Below, piece by piece: positions 1 through 14,299 of a stretch of DNA of 64,000 nt. Source of the stretch: Brienomyrus brachyistius (taxonomy: Eukaryota; Chordata; Actinopteri; Osteoglossiformes; Mormyridae); contig NC_064541.1 of NCBI RefSeq assembly GCF_023856365.1, forward strand, positions 23,352,214 to 23,416,213. The letters run 5' to 3'. The position numbers and the translations under genes are program-made. Below the pieces are notes generated by a model that saw only the letters and a list, made by a program, of their open reading frames with translations, was not told the origin of the DNA and did not search any database. The number at the start of each line of letters is the position of its first letter. The stretch's first letter is position 1.

Positions 1-173
1 AGGTTGGATAAATGTGTCTCTGGAAATTGCCCTGTTATCATGTTTGTTGTGTCTCATCCTAGCAAAAGCTCACTGAGACCCTGCACTTTTTTAAGCTGTG
101 TTATATCCTTTGCTATACTTGGCTCTTTCTTCCTCCACTTTGCCCCTGCCTTTCTCACCTCCCTCTCTACTAG

Positions 174-1509
174 CCCAGTCTATCTGCACCCCCCCTAAGA
201 ACGTAACACAAGTCAGCAGCGGCTCTGTCAGCTTTATGTGTTCAGTCTCCCCTGTGAGTGGCAATACGCTGAACTTCACCTTAATGGGAAGCCAGAGCAA
301 TACCACCCTGAGGTGCCCGGGAACAGAGATCTCCATGTCTGAGCAGGTCAGCAGCTTGCTTTGTACTAATGACAGAATAAGGAAAGATCTAAAATCAGAG
401 AGCATCACATTTAAATCTTGTATTGTCCCTTGAATTAAGACAAGGCCTTGATGAGCAACTCTAGCTTGTCCCCTTCTTTAACAGGTCATAAATGGGTACT
501 GTAATGTCAATGGTAATGAACTTCAGGCAGTTTGGAACATGGAATACACCATTTTGTCAGACAACGGCACTTCTGTTATATGCCAGTGCGCAAATTCTTC
601 AACATACGGATTCCTCACAGTGAACCGTAAGCTCACTTTCATTCTGCTCTAGGACTGTCATTTGCAAGAATATATTAGCTACATGGGCAACAAGATAAGC
701 AATTAAATTTAAGTATGTTTTGCCATAGCAAGACTGGGGTAGTCAGTGGTAATATAACTGGGGACTTCAAAAATGGCCCAGCTGTGGAAATGTAGGGTGA
801 CCAGATAATTCATGTCAAGGAGGACATTTTGCAGTAGGACAGGGTTTGTAAATTACCCTGGATTTCACTTAAGCACTGAGTTCTTGCTGTGTGCTGATTG
901 GTCAGTCTCCTGTGATCACGCATGTGCCACTAATGTTAATGTGAAAGAGCTAAATGAGTCTTTCAATCAAGAAAACAAACCAGTCAAAGCTCAAGAAGAG
1001 CTGAACTATTTAGCCAAGCACAGTAATCAGTTTTAAAGTAGTTTGTAAAATCTGAAGTAGCTCAAAATATCCTCCCTGACATTGATTATCTGGACACCCT
1101 ATGGAAATGGAAGCTAGTTAAAGTAGATGATATTCTACTTCAGTACTCTTGTTTTTTCTACTGATGCCCTACTTACTTCCAGGAAAATGGAAGCATTTAT
1201 TTTGTTTTCCTTCTGGTCTTGTCTCCAGAGAAGAAAGGCTTCTACAGCATGCTTGTTGGTTGTGTCATTGGAGGCTTCTTTGGGACTCTTATTCTGTTCG
1301 GCTTGGCCTACATTACACTGAAGAGATCAAAGAGGTTCCAGCAGTGTTTCAGTGAGTTCTTTGCTTATGTTATACTCCTGTACAACACTGAATGTTTCCT
1401 GTTTTGACACATTTAATTAAAATTGCTCTTTATTTTTTGTCTTGATTTTTTAGGGGGAAGAACACCCCAGGATGACCTAACAACAGTAATTGAAGAATCG
1501 TATAAATAA
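174..1509 (+). CDS. Ig-like type I membrane protein, 3' part (5' end outside window)
   Basis: Model joins 179-346 (or from 174), 485-626, 1229-1351 and 1454-1509, with stop TAA at 1507-1509. Phases agree at every junction: 346/485 phase 0, 626/1229 phase 1, 1351/1454 phase 1. The first two exons encode a Cys-rich, Asn-glycosylation-rich ectodomain; the second ends with SDNGTSVICQC, which resembles the F-strand cysteine region of an Ig fold. The third exon has a hydrophobic segment (MLVGCVIGGFFGTLILFGLA), then basic KRSKRF, so the C terminus should be cytoplasmic. The short tail ends in TVIEESYK; no canonical ITIM is visible. The signal peptide exon must lie left of the window. In mammals some FXYD genes sit near Ig-family genes (MPZL, CD3, JAML on human 11q23), which fits loosely, but I cannot name this gene. 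The Ig assignment is by inspection only. Confidence 0.62.
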
Positions 1510-2572
1510 TATATATTAGAGCTGGGCGATAGGGCTAAATATTTTTCATGGTAAGGGGAATCCTAAGGGAATTTTAAATACATTCATAACATGAAGATGA
1601 GAAATTAATTTGGCTTCAAACTGAAATCAATGTTTATTTATTAAAATTTAACTTTTTTGTCATATACTATAATGCTAGAAAATAGCAACGATACGGTTAG
1701 TTGCCGGATTTTTTATATGACTGCCTTGCTGCTTGTTCCAGGGAATGATTTTGACATGGCTGGTAGAGTTTCCACCCATCCCATATTAAAAAATAAAATG
1801 TTGTGTCTGGTTTTTAAAGCAGTAAATTGTGAACTCTCTTTTATGAAGATATCATGATAAGTTAGGAAATGTATTTTATTATATATTTTTGTTGTACTAG
1901 CAAGCTAATTTACTCATTTTAACATTAGCTATAGTGTTGGAATTAATTCATTTGCATCACATGGAGATGGAGTGCAAACACTGACATAAATAAAAAGACC
2001 TTTCGCTGAGAAAAACTGAGCAATTGTTGCCCTCTCTTTTGTCTTTCAGCTTTTTCTCATGTTAATTTTCTTTTCTGATAATCATATTTTAGCGTAAGCA
2101 TTTTATGCACTTCTTCAAACGTAGATTCGTTAGCTAACCAGTCCATTGTGCAGGCGAAGGCAGAGCTGAATTATTCCGGACTTTTTTTTTAGCAAGAACA
2201 AGTAAATCAGACATACTTTGTACTACCCCTCTGTTCCTGCCACAACATAAAAGAAGAAAAAATTAAAAATGTATTTTTATTTTATTCTGCAAATTGTAAT
2301 TTCAGTGACTACAATAAAGGATTATAAAATTATGATACCTTTTTTAGGGGTCTGTCAACATTCAGCTCAACTCAGTCAACATTTCAATTTCAAGTAAGCC
2401 TACTGAATGTGCTATTTAATGTAATATTTCCCAGACCTTGACCATTTGTACACGACAGTCAACCTTATTCGCTTCACATGGTGGGCAGACATAATGTTTT
2501 TCATCATCAGGATATATATCGAGTTCATGATGCCTGAATAATTTGTCTTAAAAATCCATTTATGACAGAAAT
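1510..2572. other. 3' flank with hAT-like terminal motif, no gene
   Basis: The stretch holds the likely 3' UTR of the Ig-like gene and a possible poly(A) signal AATAAA near 1792. A sequence beginning AGAGCTGGGCGATAGGG near 1517 matches the ends of the repeat at about 61.33-61.97 kb and is probably one end of a related hAT-type element. The rest is AT-rich and has no coding signal I can support. Confidence 0.4.
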
Positions 2573-2580
2573 GAATAATG

Positions 2581-2711
2581 CAGTGTTTCCCAATCCATTC
2601 CTCGGGAATCCACAGTTGGTCCGCATTTTTGCTCCCTCCCAGCTCTCTGCCGGGAGGAAGCAAAAACGTGGGCTGTCTGTGGGTCCCTAAGAACCAGACT
2701 GAGAAACACTG
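2581..2711. mobile_element. hAT-type MITE with perfect 8-bp target duplication
   Basis: The 131-bp element begins CAGTGTTTCCCAATCC and ends GACTGAGAAACACTG, which are imperfect terminal inverted repeats of the hAT CAGTG type. It is flanked by identical 8-mers GAATAATG (2573-2580 and 2712-2719), the duplication length of hAT transposases. It has no coding capacity, so it is non-autonomous. Confidence 0.88.
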
Positions 2712-2719
2712 GAATAATG

Positions 2720-3192
2720 TACAAATTGTCCAGCAGGGGGCACCACATGCATGTTCCTGTTAAGATCTTCATATGATTAAAGCAGCTCATTTTATATCCA
2801 CATATTTTAGATACCAGACAGAAAAAGTTATGTGAATGTTATTATTATGATTATTATTATTGCTCTTGTTTCTTTACAAGAGTTGTATACAAATAACTCC
2901 CTGAAATTAAATCATAAAATAATCTTAATAACTGAATAAATGTAAATGCTGTTATGTTTGTTGTGATGCTAGTCAATTCTTGTCTCCAATATGATCGCAA
3001 ATCTGATGATTCAAATTGATATGTATCAAACTATATATTGTGAGTTTCTTTCACAATTATTGAAATTAAAACTTTGCTTACAAAATTAAGTCCAAAGCAA
3101 GGTAAAATTTTCTGTCCTCTGGATTCCAAAATTAGGATTAATAGAATGTCCCACAAAACAGTAGAAGAGAATATCACTCACAAATGATCACA
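2720..3192. other. AT-rich intergenic, no feature
   Basis: The stretch is AT-rich, with a short ATT-rich run near 2840-2865 and no credible reading frame or repeat boundary. I see nothing else in it. Confidence 0.5.
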
Positions 3193-4452
3193 TACAGTCC
3201 TGAACAAAATCTTAAGACCGGTGGAAAAATAACAAGTATTCGCATTTCAGACTGGTGGTTCGTAACCAGGTTGTAATTAGAGCTTCAAAACGCAAAAAGA
3301 AGAAACAGCAGCAAGAGAAAAACAAAGAATGTAGGCAATTTATTGAAAACTTCAATAAAACTCAAACAGGCTGTTCATCAGCTGATCAAAAGTTTAAGAC
3401 TGTAGCCCAAAAAAGCCCGAAACAGAAGTAAACATGTCAAAAAAGGACTCTTGTGATTAGCCCCACCTTTCTTGTTGATCACCTCAAAAATTCGTTTGGT
3501 GTTTCTAGGAGTCTGGTGGGAACGTTGCTGCATGTGGTGAAGACAGCTTCATGAAGGGCATCCATGGTCTGGAACTGATGTCCGTTTTTGTAAACTTCCC
3601 TGGCCATCCATCCCCAAACGTTCTCAATAGGATTTAGATCAGACAAACACACAGGATGGTCCAAAAGAACAACGTTACTCTCCTGGGAGAAGTCCTTCAT
3701 CAGGCAGCCATTGTGAACTGCAGCGTTGTCCTGTTGAAAGATCCAGTCATTACCACACAGACATTCTTCCACCTTTCGATGTCCCATGTTTGGTGCTCCC
3801 TTGCAAAGTCCAAATAGTAAAGTTTGTGGCGGGGGAGGGGGAGACGTGGCTTTTTTTTTGTTCTTTAAGCCCTTCTTTTGCAGATGCTGGCATCTGTAAG
3901 GGCCTTAATTTGGGTTGAAGATCGGCCCGTGTCTTCAGGAACAGCCCGTCGGATCCTCCGGCTCAGCGTAGGTGAAATCTTTTGATTTTACCACTTGAAT
4001 CTCTGGGGCCCTTAACCCTCAGGATCTTTTAAGAAACATAAAATGACTGTCTTACTGCGTCCAACCTCAGCAGTGATGGTGCGTTGCGAGAGGCCTTGCT
4101 TGTGCAGTTCAACAGTCCTGCCATGTTCAAAGATAAAAAGCATTTTTGCCTTTGCCATCAGGAGGTCATGACAGTGTGAATGCCTGACAGAAAACAACAT
4201 GAAAGCCAAATTACTGCGTAGATTCTGCCTTCTAAAGGCTACGGTCTTAAATGTTTCATCAGCTGAACAGCCAATTTGAGTTTAAATGCAGTTTTTAATG
4301 AATTGCCTGCTTTCTATTTTTTTTCTCTTGCTCACGTTTCTTCTTTTTTTGCATTTTGAAGCTCTAATTACAACCTGGTTATGAACCACCAGTGCGAAAT
4401 GCGAATACTCGTTATTTTTTCCCCCGGTCTTAAGATTTTGTTCAGGACTGTA
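3193..4452 (-). mobile_element. Tc1-like transposon, internally deleted
   Basis: The element starts TACAGTCCTGAACAAAATC and ends with the inverted copy GATTTTGTTCAGGACTGTA, each at a TA dinucleotide as expected for Tc1/mariner. The terminal inverted repeats run for about 200 bp (3193 to about 3400, and about 4240 to 4452) with a modest number of differences. The interior carries a broken transposase on the minus strand. Total length of 1.26 kb is shorter than the roughly 1.6 kb usual for intact fish Tc1 copies. Confidence 0.92.
3479..4209 (-). pseudogene. Tc1-like transposase pseudogene
   Basis: The N-terminal piece (4012-4209) has the helix-turn-helix region (LHKQGLSQRTITAEVGRSK). A middle piece around 3880-4000 in another frame reads like LSRRIRRAVPEDTGRSSTQI, and the C-terminal piece (3479-3787) has FQQDNAAVH and SDLNPIENVWGWM, the second and third catalytic motifs of the DDE/D triad. 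The block that should hold the first catalytic Asp is missing between the middle and C-terminal pieces, and the frame is broken at least twice. No active enzyme can be made. Confidence 0.88.
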
Positions 4453-4910
4453 CCTGCCTAAATCTTCCCTATAGGTTACACTTTATCTGTAAAGAATGCA
4501 GCTGGTTATTAATACCCTTAATACCCCTTGTAATGTCTGTAACCTTTAGCAAACTTTTTTCAAACTTTTATTTGTTGTTGTTTTCAAAACCTGTTTGGTT
4601 TGACCTTGGTTTTGCCAAGGGGCAGCTCCAGATTATTTTCATGGGAGGGGCAAAGGTAGTGGTGTGAAATAGTGGGATCATCCGAACAACTGAAAAGGGG
4701 GAATGAGGATCTCATTCTGTTAAAAAAACTGTGTAAACATGTTGTGTTCATTACATGCAATTACTATACTTCACTGATTATTTCAGATAATGCAATGCAA
4801 TGTATTTCTATCATATTCAATTACCTGTTATGGGTATAAATTATGGGAGGATGGGGGGTTATAAAGCCCTCATCCTAGTAATCAAAACCAGCCAATACAA
4901 CTCCCTAGAC
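4453..4910. other. Intergenic, no feature
   Basis: Ordinary AT-rich sequence between two transposable elements. I see no reading frame, RNA gene or repeat boundary here. Confidence 0.45.
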
Positions 4911-5093
4911 CAGGGGTGGGCAATTTTATCCATAAAGGGTTGGTATGTATGTGGGTTTTCGCTGCAACTCTCTAATTAGATTACTACTTACAGGACTGAT
5001 AGGCTGAAAAGTCCTCACACCTAGGTATGAACAGCTGACATAAAGGTTATCCCACAACCCTGTATACACAGCAGATATGATTATCCACCCTTG
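4911..5093. mobile_element. hAT-type MITE (CAGGGGTGG family)
   Basis: The 183-bp element starts CAGGGGTGGGCAA and ends TTATCCACCCTTG, imperfect inverted ends. The flanking octamers CCCTAGAC (4903-4910) and CCCTAGAT (5094-5101) differ at one base, as expected for an old hAT 8-bp duplication. No coding sequence. Confidence 0.78.
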
Positions 5094-5101
5094 CCCTAGA
5101 T

Positions 5102-7100
5102 GCCCTTAAATGAGTAGAGACCTCAACCCAAAGTCATGCCCTTGCCTGTTAGAGCGTCTTTTTATTTTTACTGTACCTTACATATAATTCTCTGTCTATT
5201 CTCTCACTCTGGAATTGAACTGCCTCATGCATGTGTATGACATGTGCTGCATAAATAAACCTTGTGACGTTACCTTTCATTCAGATCAGAGGAGAGGACA
5301 GAGAAATATTGATATGCCTTTTTTTTTTACTCTAATGAAAAGGCGACGTTAAGAAACGTTAATATGGAGCAAAAACAAGTCTCCAATGAGTTTTTGCCTG
5401 TGAATTCCCTCGGTGGAGGGTTTTCCAGGGGTAGCTGTAGCAGAGCCATTTCTGACCATTTTGATTAATCAGGCAAGAGTACAAATGGCACCCCCTCCTC
5501 ACTCATCACCAAAATAGACATGCATAAAACAAGGCACAGTTGTCATAGTGCTTCAGTTACAGTGTATGTAAACACAGCACAGCCACCATTTAATTTCTTA
5601 AATTCAAACAAGCATTTAATGAATATACATAAATATGTAAAGAACACATAAAACAATTAAATAAATATCAAAAATATGTGCATGCAGAATATTGCAGTAG
5701 AATAAGTATAAAAATCAATCCAAAATAATAAACAAAATTAAATAAAATAAAAATTGCATTAAATGGAAAACAAACAAGTACAGAGAACAAAATTACCCAA
5801 TATACTAATAATTCTTAATACAACCATGAGTTTTATGACTCCCATTCTATACAACTTGCAGTTTTAGCGCCAACCATAATATAAAATCCTTGATTGTCGA
5901 CAAGCCTTGAAGTTTTGCTGCAAATTTGTAAGTAATGTCATTATAAGACACTGTCTGAGACATGGCTCTGTTTATACTCATCATAGCCAGGCCATTAAGA
6001 CAGGCTTGTGATACTGGAGATCTCAAGTATGTTTAGGTGAGCTTAAGTTTAACTCCCTGGAGTCTGAGGCCTCTCAGTCCCTTTTGAAGTAGCCTTACAT
6101 CCCTTGACATTTTAAAATATTTCACCTATCTAACGAAACATTTATCTCAAAGTACTATAAATGCTTTTATTCAGCACAAACTAATCTGAGACCATTTAGA
6201 ATGTCATTATTCTATTTTTTTTAAATCAACTTTAAACATTCACTTTGCAAAAACATGAAACAGATTAAATGCTCATGAATAAAATATGTAATCGTATTGT
6301 ATTACTGGAATAATACAGAACAAAAATTAATTGTCAATCCTGATAAGTTTCTGTTTGGTTGAAGGCAAAGGTACATATCACATACTTTGCAATTCCAAGG
6401 GGTTTATGTATGTGTAATAATACTGTAGCGCTGGTGTGATGGCATGTTCATAGCCTTGTTAAACTTGCAAAAACCTGGGCTGTGTTTTCGAGTAAGTCTG
6501 TTTACATGTGTGTGCCTCGATCTGTACCAGTTACTGTGTGTTTCTGTGTTCTCTGTAAGTAGTTATCATGTGTGTACCTTACAGTTATTCTCTCTGCAGA
6601 TGCCACAGTAACTGGAGTAGTGGCAGGAAATCCTGATGGCCAATTGTGTGTTTGGGTAGATTTTTGCTGTTTTTTTTCCAGTTTTTTTCAGTAACACTAT
6701 ATACTATATTTTTACTACTCTATTCATGATTTGTACTTGAGTAGTAACTGAGATTTGTAACCATATGTAAAGTGTTACCCAACCAGTGTTTCTCTCAGGA
6801 GAAACTGCCTGGCAAAGTTCAGCTTCTGACATTCCGCACTGCGGAGATCACTGGGTAGTCCAGCACTGCAGGCTAGGTGCCAAACGTGACAGCCAGTGTC
6901 AGGTGCCATGGCACTGTATGGTTCATTAGTAACTTAGCAGTAACCCAATTATTACTCAAGTAAAAATCATGAACAAATATAGTTTATGGTTAATTAATAC
7001 CTTAAGTATTCATGATTAATTAAGAATGTAATAGTATATTATTTGTGTTTCCTGAAGTAGAGTGTTTTTCGTCTTACAAAAAGGATTCCGGGTGATCATT
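5102..7100. other. Gene-free AT-rich stretch
   Basis: No exon, RNA or clear element boundary was found. Runs of A/T with stop codons in all frames dominate, especially 5580-5800. Confidence 0.45.
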
Positions 7101-7340
7101 TAATTTTCAATTCAATTTTTTTGTGTAGTGCATTTTCACAACATTAACATTGTCTCAAAACACTTTACATTATCCCTGCCCAAAGCCCTCAGTGAGCAGA
7201 CCAGAGGTGACAGTGGGAAGGAAAAACTCCCTAGAAGGAAGAAAATTTGTGAGAAACCAGACTCAAAAGGGGGGAGTTCATCCTCTAGGGGCCAGCAGTC
7301 AAATGAGCAAGATGGCAAAGTCCCAATTCACAATGTCCAA
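7100..7340 (+). repeat. Teleost interspersed repeat (AATTCAATTTTTTTGTGTAG type)
   Basis: The sequence from CAATTCAATTTTTTTGTGTA through AACACTTTACATTATCCC and AAGGAAAAACTCCCTAGAAG resembles a repeat that I recall as common in fish intergenic DNA and introns. The overlapping reading frames here are by-products. Limits are approximate, and the class (SINE-like or fragment of a larger element) is not decided by what I see. Confidence 0.6.
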
Positions 7341-8593
7341 ATTTTAAGATTTGAGTTGAAGCGGAGGGCAGGCATTTGATGGCAGCTACGTTCTGCTTCT
7401 GTTAGCAGTACAGCAGCAGAGCATACAGTAAAGACATCATAGGCAGAAAGGCATGCAGGTCAGAAAGTAGTGGAGGTGTTGCAGGCAGCACAGTAGGCAG
7501 AATATCTTGATATCTTGGGGTCTCGAGGCAGCACACAACAGGAGGGGTAGAACAAGAGGCAGGACTAATCAGTACAAGGCGCGGCCCTAAACCAGACAGG
7601 TCACCAGACAAAACAAGTGGACAGGGCATAACATCCAGGTGTTGATGTTAATTTACTGCCTGAACAAAACCCAACTAAATGATGATAGCTTGTATGTATC
7701 GATGCAGAGAGTAAAAACTTCATACTTTATTTAATTTTGTTTAGTGCTGTGGTGCATTATATGTTTTTGGATACATTAGAAATAGTCTATTGTTATTTAG
7801 GCGGTGACTTTAAAGTCACAACAGATTATCTCATTTTTGTATTCCGCTTTTCATGTCAGATGCTTTTCATGTCAGACGCTAATTGTTATTACTTCATTGT
7901 AATGTATGTATGATGTTAATCATAATAAACAGGTAATGAAATATGCATGAGAAATACATAGTATTGTTAGTTATATATATATAAAAAAAGATTTTTAGCA
8001 ATTCCATAAATACAGGTAAAGCAAAAAGTGAATCAGTCAATTAAGGATTCTGAACATGTTTTTAGTTGAATGTAAAAAAATCTATTTACTGAAAAGAATC
8101 ACTCTGCCTGTAGTACACTAATGAAAGTGTCAGACCCTATACATATTCGTGTAATTCTAGTAATTATTTAAGTTATATTTGCCCCAAATGCATGTTTTGG
8201 GAAAAAAATTTCTGAGGCATGTCACACTATTTTGCAAGACACTAAATATAAACATCCATCTTACTTAAACTCACATTACTAGTTGTTGCAGTGAGGAATA
8301 TAATTTGAAGGCCTAAAAGGAATTGCATGATATACTAGTTTCAGCTTTCAGCAGAAGTTCATCTTAGATTCCCCCACCATTTTCAATGATGCGTGTAGAT
8401 TACACCCCTATCATTTACAGTGTCTGTACTTCCGTTCACTTTACTTGCCTCTTTCTCTGAAAGCAGCAATTTCCTGAAAGAAAAATAAAATAATTCTGAT
8501 AATTCTTTCCTTTAATCTGCTGGCTCTGCCCTCTTTTCCTATTTTCAGTTTTAGCTTGCTAAAAAGTATGTATCACAGACACTAACTATATAC

Positions 8594-8652
<59 letters not shown>

Positions 8653-10220
8653 ATATTTCATTATATATGAAATAGATACACATTTATTTACTCAAATTTT
8701 AACATAGGTTACTGACATTGCAGTTTGCTTCCCTGTATTGTATGAATCCAGGCATAACTCAGGCTCAGAAACCATACCACAGTGTCACTTTGTAGTACCC
8801 TTGAAATGGCCCCGGCCAACCGGCCAGGCAGCCCAGATGATTACAGTATTAGAGCACTTGGAGTGCCTCCCCCTGGAGTGCCTCACATACCATACCCTGT
8901 ACTCACACAGACTGCATTAAAACTTTAAATTCTCTGTTGTATACAAGGTCATACATTATTGCTATTCTTTTGTCTTGTTGCTTTGTTCTTCTGCTGCCTG
9001 TTTGGCAGATCTACAGGCCTCACGGGTTAAAGAGTAGGCTGGCTTTGTTCCTGCTGACCTTTTAGCCAATTCAAAAAAAGTGAGGATTAATTGCTCAGTT
9101 CAACATAAAGCTGAAATGTTATTCCTTATTCATTTTTAATTTGTGTTATGTGAAATATATGAGAAATTAAAAAATGTCCAAGATTCAATGATATGGTATG
9201 CTCATTGTATTATAAACAACAAAATTGTTTGTTTTTAAATGAAGTGGCTTTGTTCCACCAAAATTAATTTACATTTGTTCATATTTTAGTACGAACCAGG
9301 CATATATTCCCATCACATACCTACATTTACATTTGATTATATTTAGCCTTTTGCTTTCCCTATATACCATGTAAATTCCTTATAACAAGACTAAAGTACT
9401 ATACCAAGTTCTCAATTAATACGTTTGACATGATATAAAGTGTGTCAATTAATTCAGGCTACTGCTAAGGTTAATTCTTTTAGAGCTTAATGCGAATGGA
9501 AAGTAGCATTACTTACAACCCAAAAAGCTGTGAATTTCCAAGCCTTACTTTGTTATTTAAGATGTGCATTTTAATATAATGTACATAGCTATACCAACAC
9601 ATGTCAGTCTGTAGTCAGTTCAGCTGCTAGATTCTAAGCAAATATTTTCATGTAGCAAAACTACCTGTCTTTGGACTTTGGGGAAGAACTGAAGTACCCA
9701 GCCGAGACACATACGTACACGTGGAAACATACAGAGCATCAGAACATGAATCTAATCCAAAGTGTTACTCAGTTAATTCATTATTCCTTTGAAACACATG
9801 AAATATTATTGCAATTATTCTGATTTATTCATGAATGAGAAGCACTAACTGAAGTGTTGCTAAATCTCAAGAACGATTGTAGAACCTCTCTTTAATTTCT
9901 TATAATCTGGATTATATTTATGTATAATGACCTATTAAGTAAACATTTAAATATATATTTTTTTAAGAAATACAGATCAAGATTCTCAGTTAAATTACTA
10001 ATTTATTTGTATGTATAAAACTAAGACAACTACGTTACATTATTCCGCAGTTCAGAACAATTTCACTCAATATCAGATCATCAGCTGCCAGTGTAATGGT
10101 GGCATTCAAAACTGGTTCACACGTTTAACATTCGTTGGGTTACAGTATATGTAAATGTTTGATAGAGTCTTTATGAGGCCTTTCAGTAAATTATTTAATT
10201 CATCACACAAACCAGTGTTT
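7341..10220. other. Gene-free stretch with an AT/TACA microsatellite
   Basis: A compound (TACA)n(TA)n microsatellite lies at about 8590-8650. The rest is AT-rich non-coding DNA. I found no exon with matching splice phases. Confidence 0.45.
8590..8650. repeat. (TACA)n(TA)n microsatellite
   Basis: Several TACA units run into about 25 uninterrupted TA units. Confidence 0.95.
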
Positions 10221-10224
10221 GACC

Positions 10225-10442
10225 TATAAATACAACTATGGGGGCTTTTGCTTGGGGCATAACAGTTGAGTTCTATACACATCATATTGTGCTCATACAG
10301 GTATTCTTGTATTTGTGTTGTAAACGAGGGGAGGAGCCATTTTCAAGGTAAAAGTAAAATAGCGTATGAAAGCAGAGTGACATCCTGAAGCTGCTACCAA
10401 GCATCCCTAAATTTCTGCCAAGAGAGCAGTCCCTCTGTACAG
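10225..10442 (+). promoter_or_regulatory. Putative promoter and 5' UTR exon of the first FXYD gene
   Basis: A TATA-like TATAAATA lies at 10225-10232, and a candidate donor CTGTACAG|GTCAGT ends at 10442. The next supported exon of the FXYD gene begins after an acceptor at 12115 with 12 untranslated bases before the ATG, so at least one upstream non-coding exon is required and this is a plausible one. Inference only: no transcript evidence is available. Confidence 0.3.
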
Positions 10443-12115
10443 GTCAGTAATATTCCGATGTAATTTTAGTGTTTGGTGTGTTCTATAGTGCAAAACCGTT
10501 TACCTGATTTCACAGATTTAAAAATAAATGTTTTTAATAATTGCTATTCCGACAAAGTCATTTACATCTGTTGCAGGTTTGCTTAGTATTCATATCTATA
10601 ATTTCAAATTGGTATAATTTTGGTCTGGATACATTACGAAAATCTGATGAATGTGCAACTCCATCATAGTGTATGCAGCAATGAAATGTAATGGCCCTCA
10701 CATTTATTTGGGGGCAAAATGGAGATTTTGGACTAGATTTGTAGAAAAATGTGGGGGTGGTGTGTGGCTCTCTGGGTTATTATTCCATGTCCATGATCGT
10801 AAAGGTCACTAGTTTAAATCCCATGGTTGACAGAGTGACAGAACTTCACTGTTGGTCCCTAGTGCAAGGTCATTAATCCCAATTGCTTCAGGGACTGGCT
10901 GACTCTGCTTTCATAATTGTAAAATAAATGATTAAAAATAAATGACTACAAAAACAAATGTGTTGTGCAATGTGTTGCAAACAATGTGTTACAAAATAAA
11001 CCAGTTATGAGACAAGGCAAGATATTGATTTTTTTACAGTTAATATTAAATCAATAGCTTATACATTAATTTAGCTGTTAATGATTGCTTAATTGCATGT
11101 TGAGCAATCCATTTTCAATAATAGGCTGGTTTGGAGAGGCTTCACTTAATGTTTTGATCTGTTGTTCAGCTAATTAAAAATAAAGTTATCCTCCGAAGGG
11201 GGGTGGGGTGGTGGTTGGGCATTTAAAAATAAATAAAAATAACAATAATAATAATAATAGCTTATCCCATTACAGGAACTATGGCACAGATATCGAGTTC
11301 CTTGGGGTGTAAGACAAGTACATGCAGTACAGATTTTAGTCCATCAAATGCTATTCATACAACAGGTATTCACTATCATGCAAAAAGGAAAACCTTGAAT
11401 GAAACCAGAATTCCATTTTACCTGCTGTGTTACTGTGGCATTCATCTACATATATTAAAACAGGGGGAACTTTATGTGGGAAGAAGAACTCATTTAAAAT
11501 GTTTTCACTTATGAATCCTACATATTAGACAACATCCGGTGGAACAAACGCAGAATTAGCTTGATTGCTGCTGCTTGTTTTGTACAAAAATGGCAACATG
11601 AAGCCTCTCCTTAGCAAGAACATAATGAAAGCCAGCTGGACAATAGCAATAAGAAGTCTGCATGTAGATGTCCCTTCTTCCCATTGGGAAGGCTGGAAAA
11701 CAACCTTGGGCAGCTGACGTTTACCTTAGCCAAACCAGTGGGAGTCGCACTTCAGAAAACAAACTGGATTTGGCCCAACAGGGTGAGGACAGCCGTATGT
11801 TTCCAAAACATTTCCATTCCACCTCAGTGTAAGATCAAGGGCAGGTCAAGGGTGCACTGGAGTCCTTTGTGCTCTGCCGTTTACTGTCAAAACAGCAGCT
11901 GTGTTCCTTCTGCCATCGAGTAACATCTCACCAACAGCAGGAATGTCAGCTCTTGGTACATGACTAGGCCTGGCTTACATAAAGATCTCTCCACTGAAAT
12001 TATTTAAAAATTATTATTTATTGTATAATATTTCAGATAATCCAGTCATTTATTGTCTGTCATCGTATTTCAGAATAATTTATTTTATGATATATATTTC
12101 TCCTTCCTCATTCAG
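10443..12115. other. Probable 5' UTR intron, no other feature
   Basis: Reading frames at 11281-11514 and 11684-11923 lack family resemblance and splice context. A short (AAT)n run lies near 11240-11258. Confidence 0.35.
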
Positions 12116-12127
12116 GTTGGGTAGAAG

Positions 12128-13826
<1,699 letters not shown>

Positions 13827-14299
13827 ACATCTCAAGAGGAACTTGCCATTGGCTGAATATATGGCAATGGAAAAAAAAAAACTCAAGAGAATGGATCCTA
13901 CAACTATCCAGAGGAAGCGTTGGTTCCTGGCGTTTGCTGGGGTGTGACGAGGAGGAGGGGAAAGTAAAACAGGCTGTAAAGATATAACTCTACTTAGTTA
14001 ACTTTATAGGAAGTTTTCAGTGATCGGTATGACTCATGAATCTGGAAAATTGTGAAACTAATAAAGGATTAGATGTGTTTATGAATTCACAAGTTAGAAC
14101 AGAAAAGCCCAGAAATTAACATTAAAAACAGACAATACTATTACCACTTACTGTATAATTTGTTATTTTGGTCACTTCCTTGCATTTAATTTTTGGACCA
14201 TATCGTTGAATTAAATTGGAAGGACGTGCCTAAAAAAACAACGATGACTGAATGTTGATACCACATTAATAAAGAAAACTCTTTCCTATTTAAGAACGA

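Noticed and set aside
7128..7379. 83-codon frame with charged C-terminal half
   Set aside because: It lies wholly within a common fish interspersed repeat.
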